Positions 33,561 through 41,488 of a stretch of DNA of 64,000 nt are shown piece by piece. The notes beneath the pieces are model-generated. The model saw only the letters and a list, made by a program, of their open reading frames with translations, did not search any database and had not been told where the DNA came from. Each line of letters opens with the position of its first letter. Position 1 is the first letter of the stretch. Source of the stretch: Nitrososphaerota archaeon (GTDB lineage: Archaea; Thermoproteota; Nitrososphaeria; Conexivisphaerales; DTJL01). The stretch is from contig JAJPJS010000024.1 of the NCBI GenBank assembly GCA_021324115.1, positions 1 to 64,000 of the forward strand. Direction: 5' to 3'. The position numbers and the translations under genes were made by a program.

Positions 33561-34669
33561 AATTTCACCCCTATCTCTCCTACCTTGCCGCTTAACCTTG
33601 CGCCAAGGTCCTTTATCTGTTGTACGACGTCGTTCCAGTTGTCTCCCGCACCGCTCTCAAGAGTTTCAGCCATCACTTCCGTGCTTCCCGATAGAACAGG
33701 TGCCAGATAGCCCTCAAGTACATGCTCGTCCATCAAGGTCTCGAAGTGAGAATCAAGTACGTATATGTTCTTTTCAGAGAGCTTTGTTGCGATCGCCTGT
33801 GGCACCTGCGCGGGACTTATCACCACCATCGACTTGTGACCGGACTTCTGCTTCTTCGAAACCAGTTCATCCACGGATTCCTCTTCCAGCTGGTCAGCAA
33901 GAGGCAGCACGGTAACAATCACGTTGCTTTCCGCTTCAGCCGAGCCTCTGCTGGCGTAAAGGTCCCAGTACAGCAGCTCATCCTCCCTTTCCTGGACATA
34001 GTAAAGTTTGGTTTCGTATCCCTGCTTTGTTAGGTACTGGGCTACCCTTTCATTTATCTTGAAGGAGTTGGATATCAGTGGTTTCTTGGCTGTCAGAGGC
34101 GCCGTAGGCTCGTACACAACGAACTCGATTGAGGGAGCCTGGTCCTCTTCATAATACGCGTGACAGTTGGGGCACTGATAGTATGTGGCATACTTGTCAA
34201 ATATGTTCCCGCAAGTCATGCATTTGAACAGCATCCCTTCATCTTTGAAGTCCGCCCCGTTCATGTACAGCTGCTTCTGGCACTTCGGGCACACCCACTT
34301 CTCCCCCTGCTTGTAAAGCTCCTCGAATCCCCTGTATCCACACTTGTGGGACAGGACTTTGCCCCTCCTGATCCTGGTGGAGCCGCAGAAGGGACATCTG
34401 CCGACAAGGCTGAGTCCCATCGTGAAACACTCGACGCAGTACCTGGTAACTGAGCGTGAGGAGGAAAGGTAACCCCAGCCATCCATTACGGAAAGAGCAT
34501 TCAGTATATCCGAATACGGGACGGAGGTCTCTTTGTCAATAGCAGGGTCAAAAAAGTAATGATTCGAAAATTTCTCCTGAATGCTGACCACTTTGCTTAG
34601 CTTGCCAAACGCGAGGTTTTTCGAAAGATAGTTCACGGACAGTTCAGAACCGGCATTCAGGCCCTTCAT
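33557..34669 (-). CDS. TackOD1-like zinc-ribbon protein with C-terminal alpha/beta domain
   Basis: 370 residues. The middle part (about 75-185) has four to five CxxC pairs (CVEC, CPFC, CPKC, CMTC, CPNC) interleaved with KCGYRGFEELY, a pattern like TackOD1, the thaumarchaeal output domain. A further C-terminal part (200-340) has a Rossmann-like strand pattern (ESNVIVTVLPLAD, KSMVVISPAQV, NIYVLDSHFE), perhaps a receiver-like or Toprim-like fold. Its gene lies, on the opposite strand, between the pilus ATPase and TadC genes. It may regulate or assist that machine, but this is inferred from position only. Confidence 0.7.
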   Translation of the reverse strand: MKGLNAGSELSVNYLSKNLAFGKLSKVVSIQEKFSNHYFFDPAIDKETSVPYSDILNALSVMDGWGYLSSSRSVTRYCVECFTMGLSLVGRCPFCGSTRIRRGKVLSHKCGYRGFEELYKQGEKWVCPKCQKQLYMNGADFKDEGMLFKCMTCGNIFDKYATYYQCPNCHAYYEEDQAPSIEFVVYEPTAPLTAKKPLISNSFKINERVAQYLTKQGYETKLYYVQEREDELLYWDLYASRGSAEAESNVIVTVLPLADQLEEESVDELVSKKQKSGHKSMVVISPAQVPQAIATKLSEKNIYVLDSHFETLMDEHVLEGYLAPVLSGSTEVMAETLESGAGDNWNDVVQQIKDLGARLSGKVGEIGVKF

Positions 34670-34911
34670 AATACGAAGTTACGTCCGGCAGGCGTTATTT
34701 AATCTTTTCCGCACAGATCTCCCAAATCACTAATTCTTCATGTTTACATGTAAAAATCAGTGGCATCGACCCGCACTATCTGTACGATGATGGGTGTCAT
34801 TCGGACATTTGATACATGATACTCTCCGAATCATATCCTGACCAAATTTCTTGGATATTGCGCAGCCAGAAACTCCCATCTTTCCCAATCTGCCAATCGG
34901 GTATGAATATG

Positions 34912-34920
34912 TTTAATAAA
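34912..34920 (+). promoter_or_regulatory. TATA box of the pilus operon
   Basis: The sequence tttaataaa lies 20-28 bp before the ATG at 34940, so the transcript starts at or beside the start codon. It probably drives the whole run from 34940 to 44296. Confidence 0.55.
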
Positions 34921-34939
34921 TTGATACGGGCTCGCTTGA

Positions 34940-36676
34940 ATGCATATGGGTATTCAGGCCTTTGCCTATGTCAATTTTGATTGGATCGGCAGGGTCTTCC
35001 TGAAGTTTAACAAGAACCTGGGAGGACAGCTGCAGGCTGCCAACCTCAGGCTTCATCCCGAAGTTTACGCTTCCCTGGTGGGGATGTTCACCTTTCTTGG
35101 TGGTGTGGTAGCCCTTCTGATAGGAATAGTTGGCGCGCTCCTCGTCTCCCCCCTCGCACTTCTTGTCCTGATTGTCCCTCTCGCGATATTCGGCATCTCC
35201 TACATCTACCCGAGCTTCAGGGCTCACAACAGGGCGTTCAACCTGGAGAGTGAAGTACCGTATGCTGCTGCCTACGTGAGTGTCATGTCCACGGGGGGAA
35301 TCTCCCCTTACAAGGCAATCCAGAGGCTCCGGAACGTCAAGCTTCTTCCTAGCCTTTCTCAGGCTGCTCAGTTGATGGCCGTGGATGTGGAAGCGATAGG
35401 GATGGACCCCGTGTCATCAATGGAGAAGATGGCAAGGTCGTTACCTTCGCCTGATTTCAAGGACCTCCTTCTTGGCTACGCATCGACCCTTAGCATAGGC
35501 GGCGATGTCGTGCACTACCTGCAGAGAAAGGCATACACGATATTTGAGAACAGGGCCCGCTCGATGAAGAGCATCGGGGAAAGAATTTCAGTCGTGATGG
35601 AGAGCTATGCGGTTGTCGTGATACTTCTCGCCCTTGGTCTGTATATCCTGTTCATTATATCCAAGATACTGCCAGTGGGGGCGGGTGGATTCACGGTCGG
35701 AAACTTCGTCATATTTGCATACTTTTTGCTCCCCGGGCTTACCGCAGTGTTTCTGTTCATGCTCGACATGTATGAGCCCAGATACCCGACATCCGACTGG
35801 AGGGCATACAAGATCTTGGCAATCACCCTGCCTGCAGGCATAGTTTTTGCGCTACTCAGCGCGGGGCCGTACTACTTCAACATCCCCAGCCCTTTGTACG
35901 GTACGATGCAGCAGCTCGGTGGCCTGATGAATATTCCCTACGGAGCCCAATCGGCAGTTGCGATAGCGATTTCTTTCATCATAATGTTTCTACCCCCCGC
36001 CGTGGTTCACATCCGGGTGACAAGGGAAGGGGGAGAAATGGGAACCCAGCTTGTATCATTTCTTAGAGACATGGTGGAAACCAGAAAGACGGGGATAGCA
36101 CCAGAAAGGTGCATACAGCTTCTTTCAAAGAGGGACTATGGCAGGTTCACACCAAGGCTTGAGAAGATTGCATCCAAGCTGAGCTGGGGTGTATCCTTCG
36201 ATTCTATTCTTTCAGACGAGCTGAAGGCAACAAGGAACTGGTTCGTAGCGATCAATCTCTTCCTCCTGATTGACAGCATAGACGTGGGAGGCGGCACCCC
36301 AGAAACACTTGAGGCACTCGCCTCATTCGGTGAACAGATCCTTATACTTGAAAAGGAAAAGGCCTCCACCCTAAGGCCGCTTCTGCTGATCCCCTACATC
36401 GGTGGAGTAACCACACTGCTGACCGCAACCGTCTTTCTCAGTTTTGTACAGGGACTGTCCCAGATGAGCAACTTCTCATTCAGCTTCAACCAGTTTGCAC
36501 TCATATTCCTGCCACCGGTCGTGATAAATTCGATACTGGCGGGGCTGGTGGCTGGCAAGGCAAGCGGAGAGAAGATATCAGCCGGCTTCCTCCATTCAAC
36601 AATACTGGCGGTCGTGGTAATAATATCCATATCGATAAGCCCGCTCTTCATAAAGAGCTTCGCTCCTCTCGGGTGA
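34940..36676 (+). CDS. TadC-like double T2SS F-domain membrane protein
   Basis: The integral membrane platform of the pilus machine. 578 residues contain two related modules, each with a cytoplasmic helical T2SSF domain: around SVMSTGGISPYKAIQRL (about 110-128) and around LRDMVETRKTGIAPERCIQLLSK (about 375-397). Predicted membrane segments flank them at about 45-90, 210-300, 325-355 and 490-575. The doubled form is usual in archaea. It is the first gene of an operon with five pilin-like genes, with the next gene only 4 bp away. The ATG at 34946 is an alternative start. Confidence 0.88.
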   Translation: MHMGIQAFAYVNFDWIGRVFLKFNKNLGGQLQAANLRLHPEVYASLVGMFTFLGGVVALLIGIVGALLVSPLALLVLIVPLAIFGISYIYPSFRAHNRAFNLESEVPYAAAYVSVMSTGGISPYKAIQRLRNVKLLPSLSQAAQLMAVDVEAIGMDPVSSMEKMARSLPSPDFKDLLLGYASTLSIGGDVVHYLQRKAYTIFENRARSMKSIGERISVVMESYAVVVILLALGLYILFIISKILPVGAGGFTVGNFVIFAYFLLPGLTAVFLFMLDMYEPRYPTSDWRAYKILAITLPAGIVFALLSAGPYYFNIPSPLYGTMQQLGGLMNIPYGAQSAVAIAISFIIMFLPPAVVHIRVTREGGEMGTQLVSFLRDMVETRKTGIAPERCIQLLSKRDYGRFTPRLEKIASKLSWGVSFDSILSDELKATRNWFVAINLFLLIDSIDVGGGTPETLEALASFGEQILILEKEKASTLRPLLLIPYIGGVTTLLTATVFLSFVQGLSQMSNFSFSFNQFALIFLPPVVINSILAGLVAGKASGEKISAGFLHSTILAVVVIISISISPLFIKSFAPLG

Positions 36677-36680
36677 AAAC

Positions 36681-37682
36681 ATGTACAGGCGAAGAGCGCT
36701 TTCTGAAGTAATATCGACTACGATACTTGTTGCTGCGATGCTCATAATCGTAATCGGTGTTATGGGGTTTGCAATAGACCTGTTTAACACCCAGACTCAG
36801 GAGGCAGAATTCTCACAGGCGCAAAATGGGGTGGTATCCTTGGCGCAAAGCGTGGATTCCATCCTTCCGAGCCAAGGCTCCGGTGCTTATGTGACTTTCA
36901 ATGCAAGGTCTGGTGGCCCTGATTTCTTTTCGGGTTACGATACGATGAGCCTAAACGTGGCATCCACATCCTACGCTTTGCAATGTAGCTCCGGTTTGCT
37001 CGCGGTTAAAAGTGGCTCAACCGTGACCGCCTGCGGTCTTTCAACACCAACTGGTGAATTCGCGTACAGAGCTGGGTCTCTCGTAAGTTACTCGGGTGCG
37101 CAGTGGATTCGTGCGGGGGGATACACAGGTCAGCCATTCCTCACCACTTTTGATAATACTCTCATAATTCAGAACAACTCCGCCCCCCTTGGATTTGTTT
37201 ATGATTCACATGTAAATGGCTCGACATGGGTAACCATGGATTATCGCAGAATCAATGTTAACGTTATGGGGATATTCAATATCAGCGAGGGAATCGCACT
37301 CAATCCGAACCAGCCCAGCGATCTTGCCGGGAACCCTAACTGGGTCAACCAGTTCAAGCAGGTTGAAATAATCCAGATTAACCTGGTCAACGTATCCGGA
37401 GGGACCTTTGCAGGTTCCAATAGCCTTGTTGCAAGTGCGTTGAACAAAGGAGCGCTGCACTACAGCGTCTCCATACATGACCCCAATCCGACTGGCAAAG
37501 GCACATACCAGTTCACAATCACCTTCTCCCTCAGCAAGCAGCAACTACTGCCAGGGCAGCCATTTACAACGCCTCAGGCTTCCTTAACAATAAATGTCGA
37601 TGACCAGTACAATGGACAACCTGTGGACGCTCTCATAAACATAGTTCTTTCAAACGTGCAGATTTCAATATCGGGAGGCTGA
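36681..37682 (+). CDS. Pilin-like protein with class III signal, 333 aa
   Basis: The N-terminus YRRRALSEVISTTILVAAML is a class III signal followed by the pilin helix; cleavage is expected before Ala. The remaining 290 residues are a beta-rich, Ser/Gly/Asn-rich extracellular domain with several sequons (for example NVSGGTF, NISEG). It begins 4 bp after the TadC-like stop. It is longer than a typical pilin, so it may be a minor or adhesive subunit. Confidence 0.78.
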   Translation: MYRRRALSEVISTTILVAAMLIIVIGVMGFAIDLFNTQTQEAEFSQAQNGVVSLAQSVDSILPSQGSGAYVTFNARSGGPDFFSGYDTMSLNVASTSYALQCSSGLLAVKSGSTVTACGLSTPTGEFAYRAGSLVSYSGAQWIRAGGYTGQPFLTTFDNTLIIQNNSAPLGFVYDSHVNGSTWVTMDYRRINVNVMGIFNISEGIALNPNQPSDLAGNPNWVNQFKQVEIIQINLVNVSGGTFAGSNSLVASALNKGALHYSVSIHDPNPTGKGTYQFTITFSLSKQQLLPGQPFTTPQASLTINVDDQYNGQPVDALINIVLSNVQISISGG

Positions 37683-37686
37683 ATCC

Positions 37687-38220
37687 TTGCCTTCGGTTCC
37701 CCTGACTTACGTTATCGGCACGATAGGAATGCTCGCCATACTTGGAATAGTCACACTGATCTCGACAGAAACCGGTCTCTCGATAGGCAGTCAGTCTGCG
37801 GTTTCAAACCTGCAGGATGCGGCTCAGTACACTGCCACCGAGCTCAACACCATCGCGACCACGGCTATGGCATCGCCCGGGGAAACCGTGATGTTTCACG
37901 TCTCTATGCCGAAATCGATTAATTCAAACGGATACGGGGTCAACCTGACAAAGACATCCAGCGGCTGGGAGGTTGTTGCATTTCTTATTTCGACTCCTTC
38001 CGTCAAAGCAACAGCCTTGCTCAATTTTCAGGCTGCAGCAACAAGCAGCAATCTGGGGGTATGCGTTTACAGCCTACCGGGGAACCCGGCGGGATGCACG
38101 ACACCGCCAAGCACCGTGAATCCGGTTCAAACCCTTTACAGCGGAGCGCTCAACGAAGTCGTCTGGGCGAGCGGAAATAGCAGTGGTGTGACGGTAGGAA
38201 TCGGTGAGCTCATAAATTGA
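37687..38220 (+). CDS. Pilin-like membrane protein, 177 aa
   Basis: TTG start 4 bp after the previous stop. One hydrophobic helix at about 6-26 (YVIGTIGMLAILGIVTLI) with no basic class III cleavage motif, then an outside domain of about 145 residues containing Gln/Ala-rich segments and a Cys pair (GVCVYSLPGNPAGC). Its size and its place in the operon suggest a minor pilin or an archaellar FlaF/FlaG-like stator protein, but the sequence does not decide. Confidence 0.65.
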   Translation: MPSVPLTYVIGTIGMLAILGIVTLISTETGLSIGSQSAVSNLQDAAQYTATELNTIATTAMASPGETVMFHVSMPKSINSNGYGVNLTKTSSGWEVVAFLISTPSVKATALLNFQAAATSSNLGVCVYSLPGNPAGCTTPPSTVNPVQTLYSGALNEVVWASGNSSGVTVGIGELIN

Positions 38221-39512
38221 ACCCAATCTTCCAGTACATAGCCGCCACACTCATCGTGGTACTGACACTGGGGTTTGTTCTTTATGCAGTAGCCTCGACA
38301 TCAACCGTAGAACTCGGTACCTACAGCCAGTATCAGCTCATTCCCGTGGCAAACGACCTGATGCAGAACTTTGTGCAAGAGGGGGGAATACCTGCAAACT
38401 GGGGTACAAACGCCTCCCTTACTAGTGGTTCTCTGATAAATTTTGGCCTTGCTCAGACCTCCCCTCTTGGCCCGGCATATTCACTGGACCCATTCAAACT
38501 GAATCGTATAATCAATAACAGCTTCGTGAACAATACCCTTTACATACCTCCCACGGCTGCAGGCAAACTGCTCGGTATTTACCAGAACAATCATTTCAGC
38601 TATGGCTTCAACTTCAGAATGGTACCAGCGCTGAACATAACCATCTGCGCGCAGGGTGGCGGAGGTTGCAACCAGAACGTGGATCTTACACAGCAGAACA
38701 ACTTCACGATAACTGTCACAGACTTCAATGGCCAGCCAGCGGTGAATGCAATCATAAAGGCCACCGAGTTCACATTCTGCGAATCTCCCGGCTCGGGCAA
38801 GTCGCCATCAACATTCGGCGCGTCATCAAATGTCACTTACGGCGAAACCAACCTTACCGGTCAGACCTTCGGTGTGATTAAGGCACCATCTCCAAATTGT
38901 GGTTCCATCACCCAAAACACCTGTTCAGGGAACAATCAGTGCGCATATCTGCTTACAGTCAGCGCCAACTATTACGGTCTACAATTCCAGAATTATCTGG
39001 GTCAGGGAGTTTGCAAAGCCCAGATGATCATCGAGGGACAGTATCTGGTTGCCAACTTCACAGGTAAATCGAACCCACTTTGCAACATTGGATCAAACAA
39101 CGGAGTGGTGTTTACCCAAACTACCGTATTTGAGGTAACTTCGAGTCTTAATGTTATTCTGAATCCGGCAACATACTGTGGCTCAAAACCTCCCTGCAAC
39201 ATACTCAATAACGGTGCGAAGAATTATTCGGTATTTCAACTCGATAACCCGATGTCTTCCTCCGTGGTGTTCGCAGGCCTGATCATAAACACCAACGGAA
39301 AGAACTTTTTTGTCATAACTTCGAATCCAATCACATACACAGGGATAATAGAATATGCTTCCGACTCGCTGACCACCGTTGGAGCAAACGCGGGCCAGCA
39401 AGGACTTCAGCTGGCGCAGGTCAATGGTGCGGTCACTGTAACGAGGTATGTAACTGTAGGTACCAACACATGGTTTGCAAGTCTTACGGTTTGGAGGATG
39501 GGCTCTCCATGA
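38217..39512 (+). CDS. Large pilin-like surface protein, 431 aa
   Basis: The TTG start overlaps the previous stop (ttga). One hydrophobic helix at about 6-26 (IAATLIVVLTLGFVLYAV), then a long outside region with an Ig-like domain from about residue 135 (NITICAQGGGGCNQNV, then TVTDFNGQPAVNAIIKATE) and at least ten cysteines, among them CAQGGGGC, CGSITQNTCSGNNQC and CGSKPPC. Disulfides are therefore likely. It is probably a minor, exposed subunit of the filament or a cargo of the same machine. Confidence 0.7.
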   Translation: MNPIFQYIAATLIVVLTLGFVLYAVASTSTVELGTYSQYQLIPVANDLMQNFVQEGGIPANWGTNASLTSGSLINFGLAQTSPLGPAYSLDPFKLNRIINNSFVNNTLYIPPTAAGKLLGIYQNNHFSYGFNFRMVPALNITICAQGGGGCNQNVDLTQQNNFTITVTDFNGQPAVNAIIKATEFTFCESPGSGKSPSTFGASSNVTYGETNLTGQTFGVIKAPSPNCGSITQNTCSGNNQCAYLLTVSANYYGLQFQNYLGQGVCKAQMIIEGQYLVANFTGKSNPLCNIGSNNGVVFTQTTVFEVTSSLNVILNPATYCGSKPPCNILNNGAKNYSVFQLDNPMSSSVVFAGLIINTNGKNFFVITSNPITYTGIIEYASDSLTTVGANAGQQGLQLAQVNGAVTVTRYVTVGTNTWFASLTVWRMGSP

Positions 39513-41488
39513 TTAAAGGCAGAAGAAGGGGCATATCAGTACTTATCGAAGCAATTGTGGTTGCAATTATGGTGATAAGCGCTTTCGCAGTTTCGTACTA
39601 TTACATTACCCCCTCAAACCCGTTGCTTCAGAGGAATCAAGTCAACCTGAACCAGCTCGGGTTCAATATATTGAATTCGTTGGCATCCGAAAACGCATTT
39701 GATTCGAGCATAATAAATGGCACCGCCATATTCAACTACTACAATAACTGCAGCAGAACTGCTCCCTCGGTAGTTGTGACTCCACCAATAAAGTGGACAT
39801 CTGCGGGACAGCAGGTGGCATATACGGTAACAGTCGTGAACAATGATTATGAGTGTGGAACCGAAACATTCTCGCTCATCGCGACTGCCCCGAGTGCAAG
39901 CTGGACGCTTTCATTTTCCCAATCCTATGTGTTTGTGCCCTCAAATGGCGGCCAAGGAAGCGTCACGCTGTATGTTGTCTCACCCACAACGGCGCCGCTT
40001 GGAAACAACTCCATCAGCATAACCGCCGTCAACGTGACCCCGGGGCTCTCATCGTCGGTTGCATCGGGTACTGGGGCAGGTGTTTACTGGGTGATGAACA
40101 GCTGCGTATATGCAGCGCCATCTATTGCCGTTAACCCGCCTGCCGGCTGGCCTAAATCCAACACAACCGTTATGTACACGGCCGTAGTCGTGAATAACGA
40201 CAGCCCATTATGCGGGAACGGACTGTTCCGTCTTACCATAACGATACCTAATAATGGCAGCTGGATCGCAACTTTCTCTGGGGGCTCATCCAACAACGCG
40301 AGCATCACCATATCTGTACCACCTGCCGGTGGCAGTGTCTCTGTGGATTATTGGATAACACCAAAGTCTGGTTTCTCTGGCTCAAGGAATATCAACATCA
40401 CCGCGACAAATCTGGTTAAGGGCATTCCCCCTAGCCTGTCGACAGCGTCTGTAATTGCACCCTATACGCAATACATGTCTTGCAAAAGTCTGCCTTCAAC
40501 CACCATATTGCCACCTTCCCAGTGGAAGAATGCCTCGACTACAGCATCATACACTGTCGTTGTAGTAGATAACGATGGCGGAGGGTCTTGTGGTTCTGAC
40601 ACATATACACTTTCATTGCCGTCAGCATCAGGGTGGACATTTTCGTACCCCGGTGGGAACTCAATTACTCTCAACAGTCCAGGCGCGACAGGAAATGTAA
40701 CGCTCAATGTAACCTCGCCTTCGGCAACCTCCGGAAACCTATCATTCAGCATAACAACTACAAGTCAATACTCCAAAACATCGGTATCGAATGCGATGTA
40801 CGTGATAAATCAATCCCCGCCGAGTTCATGCACACCCCGTGTTCCTCCCTCACTTGCTCTGTATCCTCCATCCGAGTGGGGCGTGGCGGGTTCCATGCTG
40901 ACCTATACAGTCCAAATTGTGAACAATGACCCGTCTCCCTGCGGAAACGAGTACTTTGTTCCGAAGGCAACAGTTCCATCTGGTTTTTCTGCCTCCTTCA
41001 GTTCAAACAACATAACTATCCCCTCGGGTGGGAATGCATCTTCATTCCAGGTATTTGTGACCTCTTCGTCCGGTTCACTTCTTGGACTCAATTCGTTTAC
41101 GGTATCCGCCAGCACCACCGGTGGGCCAACCGGGACCGCAAAAGGCGTGTACTATGTTCTTGGAAGTTGCGCCTTCGTCAGCTATTCCTGTCTTTCTCAG
41201 ATCGGCGGAATTATTCCCGGATGGCAGAGGACGATCGGCCTGGCCCTGCAGACATTGGTGCCCCAGGGGTATATCTACAACCTTTCCGTCGAATATCTTG
41301 CCGTATCAGTTTATTCCCCCTATAACCTGACGTCTATTCCGCTCAACAATGGGGTTGTCATAAGCAACGGCTCCCCCACGGCATTCAAGAACGCAGTCCA
41401 GGTGGGAGAAGTGAACTATGTTTATACCACGCCAAAGCTGTACATTCTCCTGTTTCAGCTTCAGCTAGCGCAGGTGACTTCGCCGTAG
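39509..41488 (+). CDS. Giant pilin-like protein with four Cys-paired Ig-like repeats
   Basis: 659 residues. The N-terminus KGRRRGISVLIEAIVVAIMV is pilin-like (basic stretch, then a Glu five residues into the hydrophobic helix). Four repeats begin near residues 80, 197, 323 and 439 (spacing about 113-126). Each has the pattern C-x4/6-PS or PP-x4-PP-x2-W, then YT-V-V-D/NND and a second Cys in CG, so one disulfide per repeat is likely. A remaining C-terminal domain starts near 552 with SCAFVSYSC. The ATG overlaps the upstream stop (atga). The domain type resembles NEW3-like beta-sandwiches. Confidence 0.75.
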   Translation: MIKGRRRGISVLIEAIVVAIMVISAFAVSYYYITPSNPLLQRNQVNLNQLGFNILNSLASENAFDSSIINGTAIFNYYNNCSRTAPSVVVTPPIKWTSAGQQVAYTVTVVNNDYECGTETFSLIATAPSASWTLSFSQSYVFVPSNGGQGSVTLYVVSPTTAPLGNNSISITAVNVTPGLSSSVASGTGAGVYWVMNSCVYAAPSIAVNPPAGWPKSNTTVMYTAVVVNNDSPLCGNGLFRLTITIPNNGSWIATFSGGSSNNASITISVPPAGGSVSVDYWITPKSGFSGSRNINITATNLVKGIPPSLSTASVIAPYTQYMSCKSLPSTTILPPSQWKNASTTASYTVVVVDNDGGGSCGSDTYTLSLPSASGWTFSYPGGNSITLNSPGATGNVTLNVTSPSATSGNLSFSITTTSQYSKTSVSNAMYVINQSPPSSCTPRVPPSLALYPPSEWGVAGSMLTYTVQIVNNDPSPCGNEYFVPKATVPSGFSASFSSNNITIPSGGNASSFQVFVTSSSGSLLGLNSFTVSASTTGGPTGTAKGVYYVLGSCAFVSYSCLSQIGGIIPGWQRTIGLALQTLVPQGYIYNLSVEYLAVSVYSPYNLTSIPLNNGVVISNGSPTAFKNAVQVGEVNYVYTTPKLYILLFQLQLAQVTSP

